A stretch of DNA of 57,029 nt from Pseudomonas poae. GTDB taxonomy: Bacteria; Pseudomonadota; Gammaproteobacteria; Pseudomonadales; Pseudomonadaceae. The DNA lies in the NCBI RefSeq assembly GCF_001439785.1, contig NZ_JYLI01000030.1, positions 1 to 57,029 on the forward strand, read 5' to 3'. Below the pieces are notes generated by a model. It saw only the letters and a list, made by a program, of their open reading frames with translations. It had not been told where the DNA came from and searched no databases. Shown here piece after piece: positions 1-8,094 of this stretch. Position 1 is the stretch's first letter. The number at the start of each line of letters is the position of its first letter. The translations under genes and the position numbers were made by a program.

Positions 1-298
1 TGGCCGGGCCGAGGGATACATCCGGCGGGCAGATCACAAAGCCCTTGGCGCCGTTGGCGGCGAGGCTGTCGATGGCCGACAGGGTTTTCTCGCCATCGGG
101 CACGGCGATCTTGATCACGGTGAAGCCATGTTCCTTGCCGGCTTTTTCGGCGAAGGCCCATTCGGTCTGGAACCAGGGTTCTTCGGCCTGTTTGACCAGG
201 AAGCCGATTTTTACTTCTTCAGCAGAAACAGCCCCACTGAAAGCCAATGCAAATGCCACGGCACCCAGGGTTTTCTTAAGCCTGTTTTTAACCAGCAT
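1..298 (-). CDS. araF: L-arabinose ABC transporter, periplasmic binding protein (5' part only)
   Basis: The 99 visible codons begin with a signal peptide (MLVKNRLKKTLGAVAF, then cleavage near VSAEE) and read into the mature start KIGFLVKQAEEPWFQTEW, IKIAVPDGEKTL, SLAANGAKGFVICPPD. This is nearly the E. coli AraF sequence as I remember it, so the family and sugar assignment are strong. AraF binds L-arabinose in the periplasm and hands it to AraHG, which should lie beyond the left edge. The ATG is preceded by GAGGTGGTT. The gene starts 32 bases after the SDR gene stop and is presumably in the same operon. The rest of the protein is outside the window. Confidence 0.9.
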   Translation of the reverse strand, partial: MLVKNRLKKTLGAVAFALAFSGAVSAEEVKIGFLVKQAEEPWFQTEWAFAEKAGKEHGFTVIKIAVPDGEKTLSAIDSLAANGAKGFVICPPDVSLGPA

Positions 299-330
299 GA
301 ACCACCTCATTCTTGTTATTGAGCAACGTT

Positions 331-1152
331 TCAGTCGTGGTACATCACAGACCGCCCGCCATCGATCATCAGGCAGGTGGCATTGATAAAGGGCGCCTCA
401 TCGGTAGCCAGAAACAGCGCGGTCATCGCCACCTCGATGGGCTGGCCGATGCGCTTGGGCGGGTGCAGGTCGAACGCGCGCTGGCGCTCGGCATGGGGGT
501 CGGGGAAGGTGTTCCAGTAATCGACGTTGAGCTGGGTTTCGATATAGCCCGGCGCAATCGCATTCACGCGGATGCCCTTGGGCGCGTATTCGACGCCCAG
601 GGCGCGGGTCAGGCCGAGCAGGCCATGCTTGGCGACGGGGTACGGGAAGCAACCGGGAATGATGTGGCTGGAGTGGGTGGACGCGATGTTGATGATGTTG
701 CCGATACCCTGCTCGATCATGTGCGGCAACACACTGCGGCAGCCGTACCAGGCGCCGTCAAGGTCGATGGCGAAGCAGCGGCGCCAGTCTTCGTCGGTCA
801 TCTCCAGCGGGTCACGGAACACATTGACCCCGGCGCAGTTGACCAGCACATCGACGCGACCAAAGCGCTCGAGGGCCGTGTCGACCAGCGCCTGCCATTG
901 CGCTTTTGAGGTGATGTCGACGGCTTGCGCATGAATCTCGGCGCCGCGTTCGCGCCAGTGGGCAGCGACCTTCTCGACTTTGTCGGCCTGGATATCGGCG
1001 ATCACCAGGTGCGCCTGCTGCGCCTGGAAACAGGCCACGATGGCCTCGCCGATGCCTTGGGCGGCGCCGGTGATGATCACCACCTTGTTCTTCAGCCGCT
1101 CGCCATACACGGGCTCGGGCACGGCGGGGAGTGACAACGGTTGTGCCTGCAT
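331..1152 (-). CDS. SDR-family NAD(P)-dependent dehydrogenase linked to arabinose uptake
   Basis: 273 residues with a classical short-chain dehydrogenase plan: cofactor motif TGAAQGIG near residue 29, NCAG near 108, catalytic Ser in IASTHSS and YPVAK (Tyr-x3-Lys) near 170, ending in a C-terminal CLMIDGG motif. It is the first gene of a transcription unit that continues into araF, so the substrate is probably L-arabinose or an arabinose-derived intermediate (oxidative pathway through arabinonolactone). That substrate is inference from position; SDR sequence alone does not fix it. A start further in, such as near residue 20, is possible because the first 18 residues precede the Rossmann fold. 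Confidence 0.85.
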   Translation of the reverse strand: MQAQPLSLPAVPEPVYGERLKNKVVIITGAAQGIGEAIVACFQAQQAHLVIADIQADKVEKVAAHWRERGAEIHAQAVDITSKAQWQALVDTALERFGRVDVLVNCAGVNVFRDPLEMTDEDWRRCFAIDLDGAWYGCRSVLPHMIEQGIGNIINIASTHSSHIIPGCFPYPVAKHGLLGLTRALGVEYAPKGIRVNAIAPGYIETQLNVDYWNTFPDPHAERQRAFDLHPPKRIGQPIEVAMTALFLATDEAPFINATCLMIDGGRSVMYHD

Positions 1153-1272
1153 CGCTTCACCTGTTTTATTTTTGGCAGTGAGTGCTGATGCAGGCGACTA
1201 TAAACCCGGAGACTGAAATATCTCAATATATAAATTTACATCCCACATAGTGAGAAAACCCATTAGAAAAGA

Positions 1273-1360
1273 GTGGGAGCGGGCTTGCCCGCGAAAGCGG
1301 TGGGTCAGTCAACATTAATGTTTGCTGGGCCGACGCCATCGGGAGCAAGCCCCTCCCACA
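1273..1360. repeat. REP pair (REPIN-like inverted repeat)
   Basis: Two copies of a GTGGGAG/GGCTTGC-type element face each other: GTGGGAGCGGGCTTGCCC at the left and GGGAGCAAGCCCCTCCCAC at the right. They lie in the 340-base space between the SDR and GNAT genes. A third, single copy (GGCAAGCCAGCTCCCAC) lies at about 1442-1458. The rest of this space shows no gene; it must hold the promoter for the arabinose operon. Confidence 0.8.
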
Positions 1361-1491
1361 TTGTGTAAAGGGTTCGGCAGACAATCTCGGTCGGCTCTCA
1401 GGCCGCCGCGCTCTTGATATGTACACCGAAAAACCGCCTTCGCAGGCAAGCCAGCTCCCACAGTTGATCCCAGCGTTTTCAGAGATGCATG

Positions 1492-1971
1492 TCAGCCAAG
1501 GGCAAAGTCGCGCAGCGCGTCGCCTTCCATGCGGTAGCGTACCCACTCTTCCTGGGGCTGGGCGCCGATGGACTTGTAGAACGCAATCGCCGGCTCGTTC
1601 CAGTCCAGCACGCTCCATTCGAAACGCCCGCAGCCATTGTCACAGGCGATTTTGGCCAGGTGGCGCAGCAACTTCTTGCCCGCGCCACCGCCGCGCTGTT
1701 CCGGGTTGATGTACAGATCTTCCAGGTACAGGCAGTTGCTGCCCAGCCACGTGGAATAACTGAAAAAGAACACCGCAAACCCAATCGGCAAACCGTCACG
1801 CAGGCAGATCAGGCCATGGGCGGTGGCCCCCTCGCTGAACAGGCTGCGTTCGATATCCACCACGCTGGCGATCACTTCATGCCGGGCCTTTTCATATTCG
1901 GCAAGCTCGGTGATGAAAGTCAGGATCTGCGCAGCATCGCTGGGCACGGCGGGGCGAATCTCAATGGTCAT
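1492..1971 (-). CDS. GNAT-family N-acetyltransferase (SSAT-like)
   Basis: 159 residues. The acetyl-CoA site is LYLEDLYINPEQRGGGAGKKLL (R/Q-x-x-G-x-G/A loop near residues 89-96), followed by the motif-B region DWNEPAIAFYKSIGA. The combination of YLEDLYI and the DWN...AIAFYKSIGA block resembles spermidine/thialysine acetyltransferases (SSAT1/2-like). Such enzymes acetylate amino groups of polyamines or related small amines; the true substrate is unknown. It stands alone between a REP-bearing spacer and the PPTase gene. Stop to the next gene is 65 bases away on the 5' side. Confidence 0.8.
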   Translation of the reverse strand: MTIEIRPAVPSDAAQILTFITELAEYEKARHEVIASVVDIERSLFSEGATAHGLICLRDGLPIGFAVFFFSYSTWLGSNCLYLEDLYINPEQRGGGAGKKLLRHLAKIACDNGCGRFEWSVLDWNEPAIAFYKSIGAQPQEEWVRYRMEGDALRDFALG

Positions 1972-2036
1972 GGGGGCGCCTTGGCAGTTTCAAAGCACAC
2001 ATACTAAGGCGGTTTCATGACCGAATGCAGCGCAAT

Positions 2037-2591
2037 TCATACCGGCAGCGCCAATGCGCCGACCAGCCCCGCCGGCAACGCCAGCTCCAGGGTGCGGGCC
2101 GAAGGCTGCGACTGTGGCGACCATTCGCTCAAGCCCAGCCCCGCACATTTGAGCCGCGCCTCGCGCTCGCACCAGGCCCGGGCAAACAAACGCGCCCGCT
2201 GCGCCTGGTTCGCGGCGCACAACCGCGCCAGCACCTGCGGGCCGAGGTAATCGCTGGCAACGCCGCGCCAGTCCGCCGTGTCCTGCACGGCCATCACGTC
2301 CACGCCCACCGGGCCATGCAAATGCACCGCCGCTACCGAAAAATCGCCGTCGTGACTGATCGACAGCCCGGCACGCGCATGCCCCGGCACCTGAATCTGC
2401 GGCACTTGCCCGGCCCCGGCGGATGCTTCGATGCTGCAGCCCGGCACTTCCAGCAGTTGCAGCAGCACCTGACGTACCCGCGTGCGTGCCGCATCGCGGG
2501 TGGTGCCGGCCGCGTGCCGCAGGCCAAGCAACAGGATGCCGGCCTGCCAACGCGGTGTCGCCTGCGGCCACATGCACACGGGCACCGGCAT
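2037..2591 (-). CDS. 4'-phosphopantetheinyl transferase, coupled to the Pls-like synthetase
   Basis: 184 residues from the chosen ATG. Visible PPTase signatures are LSISHDGDF (middle), GVDVMAVQD (Mg-binding GxD) and WCEREARLKCAGLGL, a variant of W-x-x-K-E-A in which Arg replaces the usual Lys. It should transfer phosphopantetheine from CoA to a carrier protein serine. The ATG shares a base with the synthetase stop (TGATG), which favours this start over one 45 bases upstream (codon at 2636) that would overlap the synthetase. Coupling implies its client is the carrier domain of that synthetase. A second, general PPTase (pcpS) is at 39068. Confidence 0.8.
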   Translation of the reverse strand: MPVPVCMWPQATPRWQAGILLLGLRHAAGTTRDAARTRVRQVLLQLLEVPGCSIEASAGAGQVPQIQVPGHARAGLSISHDGDFSVAAVHLHGPVGVDVMAVQDTADWRGVASDYLGPQVLARLCAANQAQRARLFARAWCEREARLKCAGLGLSEWSPQSQPSARTLELALPAGLVGALALPV

Positions 2592-5500
2592 CAGGCGCGT
2601 GCCGGTGCCGCCGGGCAGCCCACCCAGCTGCTGCATGCCGGGATGCTCTCGCCCTTCATCACCAGGGTCAACGGCCCCAGCCGCGCACCGTCGCCGACCT
2701 CGGCGCTGTACAGCACCGCACTGCGCGGCCCCATGTAGACCCGCGCACCGATCAGCACGCGGTCGATTTTCATCACACGGTCTTCGAACAGGTGCGTCTG
2801 CGGGCAGGCGCCGGCGTTCAACTCGCTGTGGTCGCCGATGCTCACGCAGTCAAATTCGGTGATGTCGGTGGTGTCCATGTACACGCCACGGCCGATCCGG
2901 CAGCCCAGGCCGCGAAAGGCCAGCGGCAGCCACGGCGTGCCGCGCAGGTAGCTCATGAAATTGGGCGCGGCCATGCCTTCGTAAAGGCTGGTGATGCCTT
3001 CGGACAGCCACACAAAAGGCGTCCACATCGCTTCGCAACGCTTGCGATAGCGGCCCAGCACCAGCCATTTCAACGCCGCCACCAACAGGTAGTTGCCCAG
3101 GCTGTAGGCCAGGCCGATCAGCGCCAGGTAACCGAACACCGCGCCCCAGCGTTCGTCCTGCGCCACCGGCATCAGGTCGAGCATGACCGTGTAGCCCACG
3201 GCGATCACCGTGGCGTGAGGCAACACGATGCGCAGGCCCTCGATGCTGCCACGGGCCAGACGACGCCACGGCGTAGGGCGGAATGTCAGGTGGTCCGGGT
3301 AGCCACTGACCTGTTCGCGCGCCGGCAGGTTGATCGGCGGTGAGCCGAGCCAGGTGTCACCGCTGGCGATGTCGGCGTTCAGCGGCGCACGGGAATGCAC
3401 ACCGATCAGCACGTTCTCGGGCAACGTCGTGCCGTCGGGAATGTAGCTGCCATTGCCGACGAAGCTGCGGTGCGACACCACGGTTGGCTGAATGCGCATC
3501 CAGCCGCCGTCGACCTGTTCATCGCCAAGCATCACGGCGTCGGCGATAAAGGTTTCATCGCCCAGGGTAAGCATGTCGGGAATCACGCCCTGGGCGGTGG
3601 AGATTTCCGCATCGCGGCCCACCTTCGCGCCCAGCAGGCGATACCACAGCGGCGCGTAGACCGTCGCGTAAAGGCCGGACAACACGTTGAGACTGGCTTC
3701 CTGAATATGGCTCACCAGCCATTTGCTGCAATACACCCGGCTGTGCACCGGGTAGTTGCCCGGTTTGAGGCGCGGCAGCACGGCCCAGCGCAGCGCTGCC
3801 GAAATCAGCACCATCGCCACGATCAGCACGGCAGCGGCCGGCAGGGCCAGGGCAAAGTAGCGCAGCAGTTGCACGCCGACGTTTTGCGCCTGCAACCAGG
3901 GCAGGATCTGCTGCTCATCGAACCAGTCGATGAGGAAAAACGTCGGGAACACCGGGATGAAAAACAGCGTGGCGATCAGCAGGATGCCGAACCCGTAGAA
4001 CAGGTTTTCCAGCAGCAATTGCCCACGCCCCACCACCGGCCGCGGCGGCAGGCTGGCCGGGTCGAATGCGCCGATATCGACGGCCGGTGACCCGCTCCAG
4101 ATGCGCTCGGCCGGCACACTCGCACCGTCGGCCAGCGCCGATTGCCCTTGCAGGTGAGCGCTGCGACCGAGCGCCGTGTTGCCTTCCAGAATCGTGTAGG
4201 AGCCCAGGCAGGCGTTGTCGTCGAGCGTGACCTGCCCAAGATGCAGTTGGCCGCGCTCGACGCGGGCGTTTTCCAGGCTTACGCCGTTGCCGATGCTGAC
4301 CTCATGGCCGATGTGCAACAGGTCGGGAACGCGCACGCCGACGGAGCCGATATTGGCCTCGCGCCCGACCCTGGCACCGAGCGCCCGCAGCCACACACTG
4401 TAGAGCGAAGAACCGCTGAGCAGGTAGACCGGCGCCGACTCGATCATGCGCGACGCGGCCCACCAGCGAAAATAGGTCAGGCCCCACAACGGGTAGACAC
4501 CCGGTTTCAGGCGCCCGGCAATCAGCCATTTGCCGGCGATGGCCAGCACGAACTGCACCAGCGTCGCCAGCAGGAATACCCCAATGGACGCCGCCGTGGC
4601 CACGGCCACCGAGTCGCCGGGGCTGCCGGTGAGGTAGTGATAGGTGAAAAAGGGCGCCAGCCACTGGCTCATGCGCAGGCACACCATCGCCGGCAGCAGC
4701 GCGGCCTGGGCCAATCCACAACGCCAGCGCGCCAGCGCCGAAGGCGGGGTCCAGGCGGCTTGTTGCGCAGCCGGTTGCGGCATGGCTTGCAGCACCTGCG
4801 CAATCGCGCCGACGCGGCGCTGCTGATAGATATCGCGCACGGTGACATGGGCGAAACGTGGGTCGGCGCGCAACGCCGAGGCCAGTCGCGCGGCGAAAAA
4901 CGAGTGGCCACCCAGGTCGCTGAAAAAATCGGCCTCGCGACGAATCGGCTGGCCGGGGAACAGGGTGTGCAAGGCGGCGAACAGCACGCTTTCGCCAGGG
5001 GTTTCGGGGCTGTCCGACTCCAGGTTCGCGCCGCTGGTGTCGACGCCAAGCGGCCGGGCCTTGAGGGTTTTGCGGTCGATCTTGCCGGAAGTCAGGCGCG
5101 GCATGCTGTCGAGCAGTTCGAAGCGGCTGGGCACCATGTAGGCCGGCAGGCGCGCCTGCAAGGCCTTGCGCAACTGCACCGGCAGGCCTTCGACCGGCAC
5201 GCCGCCCTCCGCCACCAGGTAGGCAATCAACTGGTCCATGCCGGCGTCATTGCGCAACAGCACCGCCACCGTGCCAACGCCAGGCTGCTGGGCGAGCAAG
5301 GCTTCGATTTCGCCCAGCTCGACGCGAAATCCTCGGATCTTCACCTGATCATCGGCGCGCCCCAGGCACACCACTTGCCCGTCGGCGTCGATGCGCGCGA
5401 GGTCGCCGGTGCGGTACAGGCGTTCGTCGTGGTAGCCGCTGGCCCAGGGGTTGTCGATGAACTTTTCGCGGGTCAGATCCGGGCGCCCCAGGTAGCCTGC

Positions 5501-6628
5501 GGCCAGGCCCGGGCCGATGATGCACAGCTCGCCGGTCTGCCCGCGCGCCAGCAACGTCGGCGCGGCGCCCGCGGCCAGGTCGGCTTCGATCACCAGCAAG
5601 CCGTAGTTGGGCAGCGGCGTGCCAATGGTCACCGCGACGCCAGGTTGCAGCCGTGCCAGGCTGGCGGAAACCGTGGCTTCGGTGGGGCCGTAGGTGTTGA
5701 AGATCTGCCGACCGGGGCGGCTCCAGCGCTCTACCAGCGATTCGGGGCACATTTCGCCGCCGAGGTTGATCAGGCGCAGGCTCGGCACGTCTTCGCTGAA
5801 CAGCGCCAGCAAGGTGGGCACCGCGTGCAGCACGCTGATGCGTTGGCGGGTGAGCATGCGCGGCAGGGCTTCGGGGTCGCCGGTGATGTCCTTGGGGCCG
5901 AGCCACAGGGTCGCGCCCACCAGGTAGGCGATCCAGATCTCCTCGAACGACATGTCGAAGGCCACGGAAAAACCCTGGTAGACGCGGTCGCTGGCCTGGA
6001 TGCCGAGGACCGCGTTTTCGCTGCGTAGAAAGTGGCAGATGCTGCCCTGGGAAATCAGAATGCCCTTGGGTTTGCCGGTGGAACCCGAGGTATAGATGAC
6101 GTAGGCCGGGTCTTCGGGCCGGGCACCGCTGCGGCGTTGCAGCGCGCCCTGCAGCGGCGCAAGCAGATCGTCTGCGCCCCAGGCGACAAGCCCCACCTCC
6201 GCCAATGCCGCTGCGCTGCTGCGCGCGCAGATCACGCCGACCGCCTGGGCGTCTTCCATGCACACTTGCAGGCGTTCGAGCGGCGTGTCCTCGTCCATCG
6301 GCAGCCAGGCGGCGCCGGCCTTGGCGATGCCGGCCTGCATCACCAATAACGGCATGCCGCGCGGCATCCACAGGCCGACGATCTGCCCCGGCCGCACCCC
6401 CGCCTCGATCAGGCGCGAGGCCACACAGGCGGCCTGCCGGTCCAACTCGCCGTAGCTGAGCTGGCGCTCGCCGTCGATCAGCGCCACCTGCCGGGGGTCA
6501 CGTTTGGCGGTGGCTTCGAGCAGGTCGGCGAGCACCTCGTCACGCAACAGTTCAGGCTGGAGGGGGCCGTACAACACCTCGCTCGAGCGCGTGTTCACGG
6601 GGTCTTTCAGCAAGCTCACGGTAGTCAT
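2591..6628 (-). CDS. Single-module NRPS of the Pls/PosA (epsilon-poly-lysine synthetase-like) family
   Basis: 1345 residues. Adenylation domain about 30-525: core A3 YTSGSTGKPKG at 179-189, A4 block from D225, A5 TYGPTEAT at 312-319, TGD at 407-409, and A10 Lys516 in SGKIDRK. Carrier domain about 545-615 with LGGHSFF, attachment Ser576. The C-terminal half has six hydrophobic spans (about 636-660, 673-704, 868-902, 920-952, 1132-1155, 1160-1192) alternating with three hexapeptide-repeat (left-handed beta-helix) blocks. This is the A-T-(TM-TM-C)x3 plan known for epsilon-poly-L-lysine synthetase, and the family typically acts in the inner membrane to join one amino acid repeatedly. There is no standard condensation domain and no thioesterase. 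The product is unknown. No strong ribosome site precedes the ATG. Confidence 0.88.
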   Translation of the reverse strand: MTTVSLLKDPVNTRSSEVLYGPLQPELLRDEVLADLLEATAKRDPRQVALIDGERQLSYGELDRQAACVASRLIEAGVRPGQIVGLWMPRGMPLLVMQAGIAKAGAAWLPMDEDTPLERLQVCMEDAQAVGVICARSSAAALAEVGLVAWGADDLLAPLQGALQRRSGARPEDPAYVIYTSGSTGKPKGILISQGSICHFLRSENAVLGIQASDRVYQGFSVAFDMSFEEIWIAYLVGATLWLGPKDITGDPEALPRMLTRQRISVLHAVPTLLALFSEDVPSLRLINLGGEMCPESLVERWSRPGRQIFNTYGPTEATVSASLARLQPGVAVTIGTPLPNYGLLVIEADLAAGAAPTLLARGQTGELCIIGPGLAAGYLGRPDLTREKFIDNPWASGYHDERLYRTGDLARIDADGQVVCLGRADDQVKIRGFRVELGEIEALLAQQPGVGTVAVLLRNDAGMDQLIAYLVAEGGVPVEGLPVQLRKALQARLPAYMVPSRFELLDSMPRLTSGKIDRKTLKARPLGVDTSGANLESDSPETPGESVLFAALHTLFPGQPIRREADFFSDLGGHSFFAARLASALRADPRFAHVTVRDIYQQRRVGAIAQVLQAMPQPAAQQAAWTPPSALARWRCGLAQAALLPAMVCLRMSQWLAPFFTYHYLTGSPGDSVAVATAASIGVFLLATLVQFVLAIAGKWLIAGRLKPGVYPLWGLTYFRWWAASRMIESAPVYLLSGSSLYSVWLRALGARVGREANIGSVGVRVPDLLHIGHEVSIGNGVSLENARVERGQLHLGQVTLDDNACLGSYTILEGNTALGRSAHLQGQSALADGASVPAERIWSGSPAVDIGAFDPASLPPRPVVGRGQLLLENLFYGFGILLIATLFFIPVFPTFFLIDWFDEQQILPWLQAQNVGVQLLRYFALALPAAAVLIVAMVLISAALRWAVLPRLKPGNYPVHSRVYCSKWLVSHIQEASLNVLSGLYATVYAPLWYRLLGAKVGRDAEISTAQGVIPDMLTLGDETFIADAVMLGDEQVDGGWMRIQPTVVSHRSFVGNGSYIPDGTTLPENVLIGVHSRAPLNADIASGDTWLGSPPINLPAREQVSGYPDHLTFRPTPWRRLARGSIEGLRIVLPHATVIAVGYTVMLDLMPVAQDERWGAVFGYLALIGLAYSLGNYLLVAALKWLVLGRYRKRCEAMWTPFVWLSEGITSLYEGMAAPNFMSYLRGTPWLPLAFRGLGCRIGRGVYMDTTDITEFDCVSIGDHSELNAGACPQTHLFEDRVMKIDRVLIGARVYMGPRSAVLYSAEVGDGARLGPLTLVMKGESIPACSSWVGCPAAPARA

Positions 6629-6671
6629 GGCGGCAGTGTTCGCTGTGTGGGGGCCATCCGGCTAAGGCGCC

Positions 6672-6713
6672 GATACGTAATGTTGCGTATCCACTCCGTA
6701 TCACCCTCGATAC
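6672..6713. promoter_or_regulatory. Cluster of four GATAC/GTATC half-sites upstream of the synthetase
   Basis: GATAC occurs at 6672 and 6709, and its complement GTATC at 6687 and 6698, within 42 bases and about 45 bases upstream of the synthetase start. The first two form a hairpin-like inverted repeat (GATACG, 8 bases, CGTATC). Such a cluster could be an operator. Nothing else is recognisable in the 319-base space (6629-6947) shared with the divergent small gene at 6948. Confidence 0.35.
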
Positions 6714-6947
6714 ACATCCGGGCGAATGGATCCCCTGAGCTCTGCCTGGAAGGCGACAGATACCCGAAGACCTGGATAACGCCAAAGGACTATCGCAAAG
6801 GCCAGCTGTACGGCGCTTGAACGACTGCACATGCGGTACACAAAATCTTACAGGTGCCTCAAGACCGTTCGTCGGCATCAAGGCACGAACCGCAAAGGGG
6901 GGCTGACCAATAAGGGGTAAGGACATTAATCATATGGAGACACCCTG

Positions 6948-7286
6948 ATGAAGACTTCCAAGTTTGCTGCCCTCGCCCTCACCGGCCTGCTGTCCGCTGC
7001 TTCGCTGAGCGCCGTTGCGGCCAGCTCCACCACCGGCCCGACCAACCCGACACCGGACGCCACCACCGAGTCGCAAAAATCCATGGGCACGGGCATGGAC
7101 ACCAACGGTGGCGCGGTCATCGACAACACCAATGGCGCCGACCCGCACACCAAGGGCCACGACACTGACCGCAAGGCACCTGCTGCTGTCGGCAACGGCA
7201 AAATGGGCCCATCGGTCAACGAGCCGAAAATCAATACCGGTAACGACTCGAACGTGCCAGGCGCGCCAAAACAACCCGCGCCTTGA
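6948..7286 (+). CDS. Small exported protein of unknown function
   Basis: 112 residues with a clean signal peptide (MKTSKFAALALTGLLSAASL, cleavage after AVA-A). The mature part is short, hydrophilic and of low complexity, rich in Thr, Asn, Gly, Pro and Asp, with no cysteine and no domain I recognise. TATGGAGAC supplies the ribosome site just before the ATG. It is divergent from the synthetase gene and followed by two more small genes on the same strand. It is probably a periplasmic stress-type protein of Pseudomonas; that is a guess from composition and company. Confidence 0.7.
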   Translation: MKTSKFAALALTGLLSAASLSAVAASSTTGPTNPTPDATTESQKSMGTGMDTNGGAVIDNTNGADPHTKGHDTDRKAPAAVGNGKMGPSVNEPKINTGNDSNVPGAPKQPAP

Positions 7287-7337
7287 TACATCGAAAGCAG
7301 GACGAACAGCCGATCATTTCCCCGTGAAGAGGTACGC

Positions 7338-7604
7338 ATGAACGTCGATAGAAACCTTGAGAAAGAAGTCCTTACCCGCCTGTTGCACGCTCACCCGCAA
7401 GGGCTGGGCAAGGAGGTGCTGGACAACTACCGCGGTGAAAAGGAGGTGGCCAGTGTGCTGGCGTTTCTCCAGGACCGTGGATTGATCAAGGATGGACATG
7501 TGACCACCGACAACGACGGTGAATACTCGCTGAACCTGCCGATCAAGCTGACCGCCTCGGGTGTGGATGAGGCGCGCAAGCTTGATGGTGGAAGCACTCA
7601 GTAA
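7338..7604 (+). CDS. Small winged-helix-like protein, unknown function
   Basis: 88 residues: MNVDRNLEKEVLTRLLHAHP, then VLAFLQDRGLIKDGHV and a short beta-rich tail with LTASGVDEARKL. The helix-helix-helix then LTxxGxxxA pattern is like winged-helix modules that sense or bind DNA, but it is too short and plain for certainty. GAAGAGGTACGC gives the ribosome site. It is 51 bases after the exported small protein and 49 bases before the next gene, so the three are probably cotranscribed. Confidence 0.7.
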   Translation: MNVDRNLEKEVLTRLLHAHPQGLGKEVLDNYRGEKEVASVLAFLQDRGLIKDGHVTTDNDGEYSLNLPIKLTASGVDEARKLDGGSTQ

Positions 7605-7653
7605 ATTCATTGCAGGTCCGGCCCCGCTCACGGGGCCGGAAGGAGTTTTGACG

Positions 7654-8034
7654 ATGCCTCGTGGAAGCAAAGCCAAATACACCAGCGAACAGAAACGCAA
7701 GGCCGCTCATATCGAAGACAGCTATGAGCAACAGGGTCTGCCCAAGGATGAAGCCGAAGCCCGTGCCTGGGCCACCGTCAACAAGCAGTCCGGCGGCGGC
7801 GAAAAGGCCGGCGGTTCGGGCCAGCGCAAAGCGCCGGCAAAGAAGACCCAGGACCGGAAGGATTCGGCCAGGCGCGCGGCAGCCAGTCGTGAAGGACATC
7901 CGCGCAGCAGCCGAACGTCGTTGGGCACGCAGATCAAGGAAAGCCTGATGCAGGAGGCGCGAGCCAAGGATATTCCGGGCCGCTCCACCATGCGCAAGGA
8001 TCAATTGATCGAAGCGTTGCGCAAAGCGGGCTGA
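7654..8034 (+). CDS. Small basic protein with C-terminal Rho_N/SAP-like motif
   Basis: 126 residues from the ATG preceded by CGGAAGGAG; an upstream in-frame start overlapping the previous gene is less likely. The N-terminus (KAKYTSEQKRKAAHIEDSYE, then GLPKDEAEARAWATVNKQSGGG) is typical of small Pseudomonas proteins often labelled plasmid stabilisation or ChaB-like. The middle is a Lys/Arg/Ala linker. The end (QEARAKDIPGRSTMRKDQLIEALRKA) matches the Rho N-terminal/SAP-type helix pair that binds nucleic acid. It is likely a nucleoid- or RNA-associated stress protein; the function is not known. Confidence 0.75.
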   Translation: MPRGSKAKYTSEQKRKAAHIEDSYEQQGLPKDEAEARAWATVNKQSGGGEKAGGSGQRKAPAKKTQDRKDSARRAAASREGHPRSSRTSLGTQIKESLMQEARAKDIPGRSTMRKDQLIEALRKAG

Positions 8035-8050
8035 ACCCCGGTTTAAACAC

Positions 8051-8084
8051 AGGTGGGAGGGGGATTGCCCCCTCCCACCTTTTT
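8051..8084 (+). terminator. Rho-independent terminator built on a REP-like palindrome
   Basis: A perfect 13-base stem (AGGTGGGAGGGGG with its complement), 4-base loop, then TTTT. It ends the three-gene unit on the plus strand and lies 11 bases before the convergent kinase stop. The stem core GTGGGAGGGGG is the same motif as the REP elements elsewhere in the window. Confidence 0.85.
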
Positions 8085-8094
8085 GCGCGCGTGT

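Noticed and set aside
1153..1491. A coding gene in the spacer between SDR and GNAT
   Set aside because: Frames here run through REP repeats and show no protein-like sequence.
4142..6028. Long plus-strand frame opposite the Pls-like synthetase
   Set aside because: Composition is Arg/Gln/His/Ala-rich with no domain; adenylation motifs are on the minus strand.
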